Positions 1 to 10,307 of a DNA stretch of 64,000 nucleotides are shown here, one piece after another. Numbering within the stretch: position 1 is the stretch's first letter; each line of letters opens with the position of its first letter. This stretch comes from Bathymodiolus brooksi (Eukaryota > Mollusca > Bivalvia > Mytilida > Modiolidae): the NCBI GenBank assembly GCA_963680875.1, contig OY804589.1, positions 24,602,353-24,666,352 on the forward strand. Reading direction: 5' to 3'. The notes below the pieces were generated by a model. That model searched no databases. It worked only from the letters and a program-made list of their open reading frames with translations, and was not told where the DNA came from. Position numbers and translations under genes: made by a program.

Positions 1-40
1 ATCCTGAATATGACTGAAATATTGCTTGCTGGACCTTAAG

Positions 41-75
<35 letters not shown>
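1..75 (+). mobile_element. 3' end of a SINE with an (AATC)n tail
   Basis: The window opens with ATGACTGAAATATTGCTTGC, then GGACCTTAAG and about ten AATC units. The block matches the 3' part of the SINEs found elsewhere in this window (GCTGAAAWATTG followed by GGCRTTAAAC), but the simple tail differs. The head lies outside the window. Read as a retroposed SINE 3' end. Confidence 0.6.
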
Positions 76-76
<1 letters not shown>

Positions 77-544
77 TCGCACACATTATTGTATCCAGCT
101 CTATTGGTGTGTCGACATTGCTTTTTAACATAAATATTCCATGATAAAGGGCGGGGGACACTGGTACGCTCTCCTTTTGACTTTTCCTTTTTTTTTGTAT
201 TTCTTTTTTTGTGTATTCATTTATTTCATCTTTCTTTTTAATAGTGACTTTTCTTGGCTGGACTCGGCTACACGCTACTTAAATAAAGCCTGAAGTAGTC
301 GCTACTAAAAAATATACGGGATACTTACACTACCGGTTCATCACGATTGGATTCAGGTCTTTATGGAGCCCGCGTTGTTCATATATGTGGGTTTTTTAGC
401 TCTTGTGTGGCCCTGCCAATTGTTTGTCCGTCTATGATATCGTGTTTCCGATGTTCTGGACCTTTCTTTGGTGAGTAAACGGTTCGGTTTCTGGTCCCAT
501 ATTACACATGTTATAGTGTTAACTTTCAAAGAAATATAGCATTT

Positions 545-626
545 GTCGGACTATCGGACTGTCGGACTATCGGACCGTCGGACTATCGGACTGTCGGACT
601 ATCGGACTGTCGGATTATATGTCGGA
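545..626. repeat. 16-bp minisatellite (GTCGGACTATCGGACT)
   Basis: About five units of a 16-bp repeat, itself two 8-mers that differ at one or two bases (CGGACTGT and CGGACTAT). The small open frame across it, with repeated Tyr-Arg-Thr-Val-Gly-Leu, is a product of the repeat and not a gene. Confidence 0.85.
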
Positions 627-2866
627 CCCCGATATTTCAGTATCAATCATAATTATTCACATTCAGCATACATGTTTATCATCCTTAAATCAATCATAAA
701 CATGGATATATGGTACATCTATAGGTTTTGATATTTGTAATTTCGCATGAAAAATCCCATCATCCTAAATATTCGTTCGCACTCACTCCTTTAGGCAAAA
801 TACTCTTCAAAACATAGTTCGTAAGTTAAGTTTGCAAATATACCATTCATTAATACAAGAATGGTGGATTCTGTAACGTAACTTGATGAACATTTAACAA
901 AAACAGCATAGTTCAAAGACAATGATTTAAAATAATGAAAATTTAAATGATTCACCCCTTTTTATTAGCGGTTTTGTTTGCCAATTTCGTTCCGGTTTAA
1001 AAAGCACAAACATCACGACCTCGATTATGACGTTAAAATAAGATAGTCCCAGGAGCGGTAATCAAGAATTGTGTCGAGTGCATTTATGTAGGATCATGTT
1101 TGTTGATATTGCTTACACGAAAGTTCCTAATTTGATTTACGTTTTAAAAAAAATGAAATGTTAACTAGCTAATGGTGTTGATGAATTTTATTTACTTTTG
1201 TCTGACATCTTCACAGAAATTATCGTTTAAATGTTGGGAGAATTTGGTGTTAACTCCTGCTGACTGTTGATTAGTCCTGCTCAGCTCACGTGAACTTTGA
1301 TACAAGTTTTGCTTATGAAGTCAGCAGGTAGGTATAGCAAGACTGGTATAGCGAGAGGTAAGGATGATAACAATAAAAACGAATCTAAGCGATGTTTTCT
1401 TTCAACTGGCTAGCATGCACAAAATATGTTTTTTTTATTCCCATCTGGTAATCTTTTTCCCTACCGTACATATACATAAGGACACACACAAAAACATAAT
1501 CTTACCATGCTTTTTTTCCATTTTTTCCCATTGGCATTGCATTTAATCTCATCATTAGATGTAATTTTAATGGTGTGTCTAAAGTTTACTCTCTTTTAAT
1601 AGGGATGGGATGACTATATATTTTTTTTATGAAACTGAAATGTGTCGAAACTAGAGGCTCACATGATCCTGTGTGAAAACAACAATAGACTGAATGGTTC
1701 AGCATTTTACGTTTCCACAAGAACAAGATTAAAGTCATCTATTAAGCTAAGCTATCAATATTAAAAGGCTGTATGACAAGAAATATTATAATTTTGGAAC
1801 CATAATTTACACCTTTAACATTATCATAAAGAGCAACAAAATTTGCTTCTCTAACCATTTATTGGACTAATTTCTATTCCCTGGGCAATATCAACCCCAA
1901 AAAATCTCATAAGGTATGTGGCTGACTCATATTTGCACGTATAAGTGTGCAAATGCAAAGGTACCCCCTTAAAGATTTATAATGAAAATATCTTCATTTA
2001 CAGCTGTTGAGTTCAGATTGTGTAATATACCACAACTTACGTATTCCCTTATTTTTTACAGTTATTAAGCTAATTTCTAACATAATAAGCAATTTTAACA
2101 CATACAAATGTATGTATATGCCGCAGCTGTATATTTAATATCTAAATACCGTATGAAATGTTTGCATTTAATCCCATCACCCCTTGTCTTATAAAATGAG
2201 TTCACAGCATTCTAAACTTAATTTATGATTTAACCCCATAAATTATGCAGTTTAAGACATGAAATAAGTTTTTGTATCTAGATCTTCAGTTGAAATTCCT
2301 TCTAATTGCATCAGATTTTCAAAAATATGATTGATTGATTGATATTCAAGTCCTAGAATTTCTTATGGTGCACAACTGTAATTTTCCCCAGAACACAATA
2401 AAAATATTTCACTGTTCAAGTAAGCCAAATGTTCAAATGTACTATTACAACCAAACAATACTCTAAAACATTCAATCCAAGCTGAAAATTTGAAAATTTA
2501 ACAGAAAATGCTAAGCAGTCAATATAATTTTCCTGAGATCACTTAAATTACCACGTTTTTCCTACATAATTTTCAATTAAAACTGCTTTCTTTAGCCTTA
2601 TATTGTTTTATAAGTACACTTTGAGGAAAAATTTGTAGGATTGATAAAAATCCAATAATGATATCATAATATTCTATATTTGACTTCGACAAACTGGCGC
2701 ATTCAGTATTTCTCACAATACTACAAAGCGAAAGGAACTTTTTTCTTTAAAAGGGACTACTTTTGTATGTTCTAAAATGTGATTGGTGAATTAGTGGTTT
2801 AACACCATAAGATATTTGTTGGTATATCTCAAACTTATTAATATTGGTTGGTGCATTTCTACTTAC
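627..2866. other. AT-rich noncoding stretch, no gene seen
   Basis: No exon-like frame with splice sites and no clear repeat copy was found on either strand. It lies downstream of exon 2 of the minus-strand coiled-coil gene, so it is probably that gene's intron 2 or part of it. A GATTGATTGATT run at about 2328-2342 may be a decayed SINE tail. Confidence 0.4.
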
Positions 2867-3867
2867 TCCTTTGATCTGACCCATTTGCTGTTTGTGTTCA
2901 TCTCTAAGGTCCTGCATTTGTTTTGTCATATCCTCTATCATTGACATACACTGGGGAAAAAAATGTATGCAAAATAAAAATTTCCATTGACAAATATTTA
3001 AATTGTGAACATATTGTTTCTTAGTATTGTCAACAAAGTTAACTCTAGACTGAAATTTGTCTATAGAAATGCAAAGTGTTTGGACAAAGTGTGTTGAAAT
3101 GGACCCCATTGGAAATAAGCATTCGGCCTTTATGGGTTATCCAAGGAAGTCATGCACTGTTCTTAAATCTAATTATTTTTATTTAATGTAATGTTTTTGT
3201 GATGTTATTTGTTTAAATGTACTACGACTATGTGCTTGATGTTTGCCTAAATAAAATTGAATGAATGAATGAATGAATGAATGAACCATAGATAGAGGGT
3301 TGTTCCCGTTACACAACAAATACATGCAACTTATGTATAAGACTCAACCCAATCAATGTATAAATGTCTTTGATTAACACAAGGATTTATATATATATTA
3401 CTATATTAGTCTATAAATCCTTGGTTAACACCAAGCTTAACTATATCTGTGAATAATCAAACATGTCCTATGTAAATGTGTGGGAATGATTCAAGGATTA
3501 ACCATACCTTAGCAATTCCATTCTCATTGGTTTCCACTCGACTCACGAGTTGCATTTCTCCTATTGGTTTTTCCTCGTATTGAGTTCTTGTCTTTTCGAA
3601 AAGATGCTTGTTAGATGGAACTGATGCAATGTTTTCTAGTTGCTCTTGTATTTCTGCAACTTTGACTTCTAGATGATAGGGTGTTATTTCTTTAGTATTT
3701 GGTGTAGACATGGAAGAGCACCTCTCACTGAGATCATCGTCTACCTCTTCTAAATCCGACTCCATTAGTATATCTACATTCTCTACCCGTTCCAGTTTCT
3801 CATGCATCACGGGTAGTCCTACTGGTTCTGGTTCGACCTCAACCGTTTTACAAAGATTAAACGGCAT
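2867..3867 (-). CDS. 5' part of an unidentified acidic/coiled-coil protein gene (two exons)
   Basis: Exon 1 is 3508-3867, starting at the ATG at 3867: 120 codons ending at an AAG|GTATGG donor. Exon 2 is 2867-2950, after a CCCCAG acceptor: 28 codons ending at a GGA|GTAAGT donor. Both junctions are phase 0 and the joined frame is open for 148 residues. Residues about 30-48 are very acidic (ESDLEEVDDDLSE). Residues about 65-85 (HLEVKVAEIQEQLENI) and all of exon 2 (MIEDMTKQMQDLRDEHKQQM) look like coiled coil. No signal peptide or membrane segment is seen. I do not recognise the family. Further exons should lie below 2867 or off the window, and none was found. Typical splice sites and phase agreement across a 557-bp intron argue for a real gene; function is unknown. 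Confidence 0.65.
3125..3288 (+). mobile_element. LINE-like 3' end with an (ATGA)n tail
   Basis: An AT-rich segment ends in CTAAATAAAATTGAATGAATG and a run of ATGA units. A polyadenylation-like signal followed by a short tandem tail is typical of 5'-truncated non-LTR retrotransposons. It lies in intron 1 of the coiled-coil gene, in the opposite orientation. No coding part is present, so the family is not assigned. Confidence 0.5.
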
Positions 3868-4059
3868 CTTTATTGTTGTTTTTGCTTACTGACACTTGAC
3901 AAAAATTACATACGCATGAACTTTACAACTATGAAATTTTTCGGTGGGTATTCCGCGCTGTCTTTTCGTCTAGCCTCCACAATGAATCTCTGCAACCAAT
4001 AGTTCATGACATCCGCGTTCATTTCATGCAGAGTTACTGTAAAGAATGAGTACCCCCGA

Positions 4060-4225
4060 AGAAAACCACTGACATTCGCAAGTCACTGACAAACTTTATC
4101 ACATAATGTTGTATCAAGTACACATCGCCAGGAGCGAAATTTGAACTTACAACTTTAGTGGTGATAGGCACTGATTGCATAGGTAGTTGTAAATTCAACT
4201 ACCATACGATCACGACCACGACGGC
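4060..4225 (-). mobile_element. SINE-B copy, truncated at its 3' end
   Basis: Matches the head half of the SINE-B family: AAGTCACTGACAAACTTTATC, then TTAGTGGTGATAGGCACTG and CTACCATACGATCACGACCA. On the minus strand these read as tRNA-like head, B-box-like region, body. It lies about 200-360 bp upstream of the ATG of the minus-strand coiled-coil gene, so it sits in that gene's promoter side. Confidence 0.75.
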
Positions 4226-4872
4226 ATGCAGATGTGTTTGAATAAGACTTTGAAAATTCTGATTGGTTGATCTTCAGGTATTTCTTTGCAGGAACCAATG
4301 AAGGGATTGAAATGAAGCTTTACATATACATTTGTATTTTTCTATCAAGGTCCTCAAAAAAGGTTTGGTGGCAACACAATATTCAAAAAGGCTGACGCCG
4401 GAAGAGGTAAAATTCTTTACTAAAATCTTATGTGAACCAGGAGAACCTCTTAGTTCAAATTTATCATGGTTTCAGACATCAGGTTCCTTGATGATTTTTG
4501 CACGATTATGATTAGAATACAATTTGGAATTATTGAATAAAAAATGTTTTTATTAAAAAAATCCAAAATTACTGCTTGCCGTATTTTAGCTGGGGAACGT
4601 ACCTCTAAATGGTCCTTATTTTTATTTTGGCACTATGGTCCGCAAAAACAATGTATCATTTAGAGTTACTGTTCCACAGCTAGGCTTATTCGTAATCAAT
4701 GAAAGTATGTATACTGCTAGGTGATGGGGCTTTTTTAAATATTTTCATTTTCATAAATTTATGTTTTTCATTTGCTTACTCTTGTTTAGTTTTTGTTTTA
4801 CCGGTACATTTTGCTTTGCAGCTAGCACAATCCAGTTTTATGTTTGGATCATATATACATACCTCAGGGGTT

Positions 4873-5083
4873 CGTTGTTGAACTTATGATTAGCCCTAAT
4901 TACATTTTTAATTCCTAATCACATAATTAGCTAATACACTGATTAAATATGATTAGTTTATACATTAATTAAAAACAGTTCTGCAACATAATTTAATCAT
5001 TGCATTAACTAGGTATGTGATTAGGAATTAAAAATGTAATTAGGGCTAATCATATGATTAGTTTAATCACAAGTTCAACAACG
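4873..5083. mobile_element. MITE-like element with long inverted termini
   Basis: The outer arms CGTTGTTGAACTT (4873-4885) and AAGTTCAACAACG (5071-5083) are exact inverted repeats. Inside them, ATGATTAGCCCTAATTACAT and its continuation to about 4924 is repeated inverted at about 5015-5053. The right arm carries about 17 extra bases between its inner and outer parts. There is no coding content. Reads as a non-autonomous DNA transposon or folded palindrome. Confidence 0.75.
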
Positions 5084-5086
5084 GAT

Positions 5087-5365
5087 AATAGCTGCATGTG
5101 TTACCATGACAATAGCTGCATGTGTTACCAGGACAATAGCTGCATGTGTTACCAGGACAATAGCTGCATGTGTTACCATGACAATAGCTCCATGTGCTAC
5201 CATGACAAAAGCTCCAAGTGCTATCATGACTAAAGCTCCATGTGTTACCATGACAATAGCTCCAAGTGCTACCATGACAAAAACTCCATGTGTTACCATG
5301 ACAATAGCTCCAAGTGCTACCATGACAATAGCTCCATGTGTTACCATGACAATAGCTCCATGTGT
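5087..5365. repeat. 24-bp minisatellite, about 12 copies
   Basis: Units follow AATAGCTSCATGTGTTACCATG plus AC. Variants alternate between CCATGTGTTACC and CCAAGTGCTACC, which suggests a 48-bp dimer in the middle of the array. Because 24 is a multiple of three, long open frames appear on both strands; their residue repeats (TWSYCHGN or IAPSATMT) are not evidence of a protein. It directly abuts the right end of the inverted-repeat element at 4873-5083. Confidence 0.9.
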
Positions 5366-5470
5366 ATGATAATTGCTTTAATTTCATTTGCAATTACATT
5401 TATATGGTCCTGCTGTCAATAAAAGTCATAAGAAATAAGAAATTTTTATTCAAACCTAATTAACAGTCTG

Positions 5471-5669
5471 ATGAAGATACCAGCATAAATGAACCCTGAT
5501 GAAAATACCAGCATGAATCAACCACTTTGAAGTGAGGATGCCAGCATGAATCAAACCACTTTGAAGTGAGGATACCAGCATGAATCAACCACTTTGAAGT
5601 GAGGATACCAGCATGAATCAAACCACTTGGAAGTGAGGATACCAGCATGAATCAACCACTTTGAAGTTT
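5471..5669. repeat. 33/34-bp minisatellite, about 6 copies
   Basis: Units read CAGCATGAATCAACCACTTT then GAAGTGAGGATAC. Copies with CAACC and with CAAACC alternate, giving a 67-bp dimer. The two left-most units are degenerate (CATAAATGAACCC). Confidence 0.85.
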
Positions 5670-5789
5670 AAAGCTGAAACTTGGCATAGGATAGATGATA
5701 TAATGAAGGTAGATTTGGCAAACAAATGATATCTGTTATTCTATTTAATTATAGGTTTTAATACTGAATACTTTAAATACAATACTCTA

Positions 5790-6024
5790 GTTGGATTTTT
5801 AAAGTGCTAGCTCACTGAAACAACAGTCTGCGGATAGACATGTTGCCCCACATTATCCTGATGCCGAGCCAACCATGTCTTTGCTCTTTCTCCGTAATGC
5901 TGTATGCTTAGCGGAGAAATAACAAATACTAATATTAGAGTCTTTGTATGACCCAACCAGGACTCGAATCCACAATCTTCCACACTCGAGCCGAGCACGC
6001 AAACCATTACACCACCGATGTGGT
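5790..6024 (-). mobile_element. SINE-A copy with tRNA-like head, 3' truncated
   Basis: Read on the minus strand it begins CATCGGTGGTGTAATGGTTT, followed by a GATTCGAGTCCTGG-like B box and the shared body (GCACTTTAAAAATCCAACTA side). A tRNA-like A box and B box about 40 bp apart mark a Pol III SINE head. The ACTC tail is absent. Confidence 0.8.
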
Positions 6025-6639
6025 TCTCTGTATAATATTATCATTTCTTAAATGTAAGATATTCATTTAAATCATTAGCAATTTTACTTATAAAAATCAT
6101 TCGAGGCATCCAATATACAAAATTAACACAATCACACATACATGTACATAAATCAAATTATGCACTAAATAATTACAACCATACAAATCATTTACTTCCT
6201 GGATTGGATTACAATTCTATATATAGATTACTATTATATATATAAAATACAATTCTATATATAGATATTATGCAGTAAAATAACAATAAAAATATATGAA
6301 AATTGACATGAAAATATAATTTGCATTTTAAATGATAATGAATCAATCAAAAGAATCCCATGTATGTTATTCTATTTAAATCTTATAAGGTTGTTTGTGT
6401 TTATTTTTACTTTAAATGGTTTATTGAAATCATAAAGTAAGGTTCTGTTTATTTTTAGATTGAAGGGTTTATTAAAATCAAAACAAAAAGTGGAAAATAT
6501 ATGTATAAGATTATGTACTGTTTGGTTTATGATTATTATTTAGAATTATGGATTTTTATTTATGTTATTGAATGTGAAATTGTATATGATTTGTGCTCCA
6601 GAATTTACAAAATTAAGATCAATATTGCAACTTGAAACC

Positions 6640-6765
6640 AAGTTTGGTCAAAATCCATTGAAGGATGTTGATTCTAGAGTGTTCACCAGGATGTTACGGA
6701 AGGACGGACGGTAACGTTACTATATCCCTTTGCAACTTCGTTGGCGTGGGGATAATAAAAAATAG
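6640..6765 (+). mobile_element. Terminal part of a GACGG-type bivalve dispersed repeat
   Basis: Contains GGACGGACGGTAACGTTACT, then CCCTTTGCAACTTCGTTGGC and GTGGGGATAATAA. The same GGGGATAATAA terminus follows a GACGG run at 8242-8305. From memory, such ends are common in bivalve genomes. No coding content. Confidence 0.55.
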
Positions 6766-6928
6766 GTATCTAATTTAGTGTACACAATTCTGCAATATAT
6801 CAATAGCAGTCAATAAATAAACAAAGACACAGGGTAGAATCTAAAACAATGCTCAAAATTGTAACTAAATGATTTTTTTCTATAACTTGTCTGTGAGGTT
6901 TAATTTATATTGTACATTTAAGCTTGCT

Positions 6929-7176
6929 AGGGTTAGGATTATGGTGTTCAATGTCACTTTCAACAATATTTCAGTTATATCGTGGTGGACCACAGAGTAC
7001 CCAGAAAAAGCCACTGACCTGCCGCAAGTCACTGACAAACTTTATCACATAATGTTGTATCGAGTACACCTTGCAATGAGCGAGATAATGGAACTCACAG
7101 CATTAGTGGTGATAAGCACTGATTGCATAGGTAGTTGTAAATCCAACTACCTTACGATCACGACCACGAAGGCCCC
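6929..7176 (-). mobile_element. SINE-B copy
   Basis: Near full length. It begins (3' tail side) with CTAGGGTTAGGATTATGGTG and ends at the head CTACCTTACGATCACGACCA plus GGCCCC. The open frame across it carries stops in other copies and is not coding. Confidence 0.8.
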
Positions 7177-7823
7177 TTAGAGATCTTTTGGCTAGGCGAG
7201 CTAATAATATACAATGCGAATTATTTTCTGCACCATAAAGTCTACATGTCAAAATTGGATTATTCTACATAGGCTAAAAATAGCTATAATATGTTAGTAA
7301 ATAAAAAAAATCTCCACTTAGAATTTTGTGCATGTTCCTATATAAATGAAGTAAAACCTGCATATAAAGGGCACTTATTGACGGAACCTGAAAATGTGCT
7401 CTTCATATACATGTTCAAATTATATGGATTTCATAATGGATTAAATGAAACTGCCGTTAATAAACAGCGATTGTTTTAAATTCCGGTTTTGAATGTAGTT
7501 CGTTTGATTCCGAGACGAGGATTAAATGTGAAAGAAATCGGCCAACAAACAGTTAGTGACAGCCAAGGTTCGTTCACATGATAAGATTTTAATTCATACT
7601 TGGAATATTAAGCACTATAGTTAAATAAATGTTATAAGATCATTGACAAAAAAGGAGAAAACAAATTAATTATTATCAGATTATTACAAAATTTAAAGTT
7701 TTTCTTTCACTTTTAATCTCAGTATTTCATAGTCATCTATGTAATAAAAGAACCGCCTAATCCCCCCGCACTTGCATAATATTTAGTTTTATATATTTAT
7801 AGAAAGCAGCCTTGCAGTCTTAA

Positions 7824-8305
7824 GATAATGATAATTACAAGCCACATGCAAAAAATTATTCAAATTTATCCATGTTTACTAAAGTTATCGCGTAAACAAG
7901 ACACAATTCTCAAAATCAGTGATTTTTCAACCAAAAACTAACATTTTCCCCCAAAACCCTTGCTTCAAATATTTCCATCCATCCACGATAATGATAATTA
8001 CAAGCCACATGCAAAACATTATTCAAATCCATCCATGTTTACTGAAGTTATCCCGTAAACAAAACACAATTCTTAAAATTGGTGATTTTTCAACAAAAAA
8101 CTAAGATTTCCCCCCAAAACCCTTGCTTCAAATATTTCCATGTATGAACCCATCCAAGATGATGATAATTACATGCCACATGCAAAACATTATTCAAATC
8201 CATCCATGTTTACTCAAGTTATCGCATAAACAAGAAAGTGTGACGGACGGACGGACAGACAGCCGCTATTATTATATCTCTCAACGCTATCGCAAGGGGA
8301 TAATA
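7824..8305 (+). mobile_element. Element with three about 165-bp internal repeats and a GGGGATAATAA end
   Basis: GATAATGATAATTACAAGCC recurs at 7824, 7987 and (as GATGATGATAATTACATGCC) 8158, so the unit is 163-171 bp. The third unit runs into GACGGACGGACGGACAGACA and then ATCGCAAGGGGATAATAA. A core-repeat array next to a fixed terminus resembles the pearl/Helitron-like non-autonomous elements of bivalves. No protein is encoded. Confidence 0.65.
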
Positions 8306-8635
8306 ATTTGCAATAGACACATACATTATTACTGATACATGTATCATAAAAAATATATATAAACATGGAATGTCATGTAAAATATTATCAGATCCATTTA
8401 ATTGAACCAGATTCAAGGAAAAGGCACCATTTTATTTTATCTCCTGATTCCTGGAAATTAAATCATCTTCCGTCTTCATGGAAAATAAAATCTCAAGAAC
8501 CTGGAAAGAAATTAATGTGAAATCATAAATTTTATAATTGTTTGGATATCAGTTGTTTATTGATCAATACACTCTCGAGTAATACACATTTAGAAGTGTT
8601 GTATTTTAGTCCGTCAGAAATTGGATTGTGTAGAG

Positions 8636-8852
8636 GTTTGGGTTAGGACCACATTCAACAATATTTTAGCTATATCGAATCTGCCAGTTTTAGTGGTGGA
8701 GTACTCTAAGAAAACCACTGGCCTGCCGCAAGTCACTGACAAACTTTATCACATGTTGTATCGTCTGAGGGGATTCAAATTCACAACTTTAGTGGTGATA
8801 GGCACTGATTGCATAGGTAGTTGTAAATCCAATAAATTACCATACGATCACT
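8636..8852 (-). mobile_element. SINE-B copy
   Basis: GGGTTAGGACCACATTCAAC (tail side) to AAATTACCATACGATCAC (head side). It has an internal deletion relative to the 6929 copy, in the GTTGTATCG-GAGTACACC region. Confidence 0.75.
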
Positions 8853-8857
8853 AAATT

Positions 8858-9085
8858 GGAAGTGTGTGATTGTTGTTTAACATCAAATCAGCAAATGGCG
8901 AGAACAATGTACATTCGATCAGATGATGATGATGTCTATTTTGAACTAGACCAACACGCTTAGCTGGATTTTTATAGTGCTAGCTCACTGAAACACAGTC
9001 CGCGGATAGACATGTCACCTCACATGGACACATTATCATGATTCTGAACCAACCAGTATTTACTCTTTCTCCTTCTTTCTTGTGT
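8858..9085 (-). mobile_element. SINE-A copy, head missing
   Basis: Tail side GTGTGTGATTGTTGTTTAAC, then the AGATGATGATGATGTC segment and TAGTGCTAGCTCACTGAAAC, ending near CTCTTTCTCC. The tRNA-like head is lost. A second copy follows at 9146. Confidence 0.7.
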
Positions 9086-9145
9086 AATAAACATTGCTGT
9101 ATTTTGGTTTCATCAGGAATCAGATTGTATAGTGTATAACTTTGG

Positions 9146-9440
9146 AAGTGTGTGATTGTTGTTTAACATCAAATTAGCAGGGAGTGAGAATAAATTACAT
9201 TTGATGAGATCATGATGATGTCTGCTTTGTACTAGACCAACAGGCTTAGTTGGAATTTTATAGTGCTAGCTCACTGAAACAAAAGTCCGTGGGTAGACAT
9301 GTCGCTCCACTCGGACACATTATCCTGATTCTATTCCAACCAGTCGATGCTCTGACACCTAATTTTTGCATGCTATGCGAAGAATCGGCAAATACAAATG
9401 TCAAACCCACGAGCTACAGCTATTGAGGTGCATCTACAAA
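9146..9440 (-). mobile_element. SINE-A copy
   Basis: The same order of blocks as at 8858 but extending further to the head, with a degenerate B box (AAACCCACGAGC region). The two copies share GTGTGTGATTGTTGTTTAAC and the unusual AACATCAAATYAGCA, so they may stem from a local duplication. Confidence 0.7.
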
Positions 9441-9819
9441 TTACAATTATGCATCATCCCAAATGCAATCGGAGTACTAATGTTTTAAAGTTTTCCAAAA
9501 TCTTTAACTTTCAATCCAAGGGTTAATATCCCATTGATCCGAATTTGATTTTACAAATTACAATGATGTTTCATGAGAACTAATAATATATTTCTATTGA
9601 TGCCTCTTAATGAGAGAAGGCATCAATTTTACATTCAAATTGCTTCAGTGATTTTTTTTATAATCCTATATATGTTAAGCTATGTCCAATAGTGGCTGCC
9701 AACTTACATTTCAGATCACGACTAAAAATACAAAAACTGGTTAAAAAAAACCATACAATTAAAAGTTGCTTTTGACGAAAAAACATATCTCCCCACCCCA
9801 CCCCTACACACACACTGAA

Positions 9820-9980
9820 GAAATAATTCTAAACCAAAAAGGGCAATAACTCCTTCAAAAATGGTCCGAGATTCTTATTAAGGAATTCCTTTATAAATGT
9901 AGGAGATGTTGCATGTACACACTTTTGTGACGGACATACTTATGGGCAGGATGAAAACAATATGTCTTACCCAGAAGGAT
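9820..9980. repeat. Fragment of a dispersed GGGCAATAACTCC repeat
   Basis: AAAGGGCAATAACTCCTTCA and, further on, TTTGTGACGGACATACTTAT. A related AAAAAGGGAAATAACTCTTG occurs at about 11549. I recognise this motif as widespread in bivalve DNA; boundaries are uncertain. Confidence 0.35.
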
Positions 9981-10021
9981 GAAGATTTAACAATTATTCA
10001 TATATAGTGGAAGTTCAGTTA

Positions 10022-10185
10022 GTTCTGTGGTTTGTGGTGTTGTATGCCACTTTCAACAACATTTCAGTTATATCGTGGCAGCCTGTTTTATTGGTGGAGG
10101 AATCTGGAGTACCCAGAGAAAACCACTGATCTGCCGTAAGTCACTGATTGCATAGGTAAATCCAACTACCATACAATCATGACCT
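10022..10185 (-). mobile_element. SINE-B copy with internal deletion
   Basis: The tail side (GTGGTGTTGTATGCCACTTT) and body (CCCAGAGAAAACCACTGATC) jump directly to the head side (TTGCATAGGTAAATCCAACT), so the middle and the B-box region are missing. It lies just downstream of the stop codon of the galactosyltransferase gene. Confidence 0.75.
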
Positions 10186-10188
10186 TGC

Positions 10189-10194
10189 TTTATT
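10189..10194 (-). other. Possible polyadenylation signal of the galactosyltransferase gene
   Basis: AATAAA on the minus strand about 114 bp beyond the TAA at 10308-10310. It is the first such hexamer seen downstream. In such AT-rich DNA a chance match is quite possible. Confidence 0.3.
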
Positions 10195-10307
10195 TAAAGA
10201 CAACTTTTTTACATATTGCATTACACTATGGTAGTGCTTTGGCCAGGTAAATTAAAAATACAGAACGTGTGGGTGGGTAATCTCAAAAGTGTAAAATATC
10301 AGAAAAT

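Noticed and set aside
3374..3428. Small inverted repeat TTAACACAAGGATTTATA / TATAAATCCTTGGTTAA
   Set aside because: Arms of about 17 bp with an indel in AT-rich DNA; too weak to call an element on its own.
5067..5422. Repetitive open frames on both strands (TWSYCHGN-like, MTIAPSAT-like)
   Set aside because: By-products of a 24-bp minisatellite, open in several frames because 24 is divisible by three.
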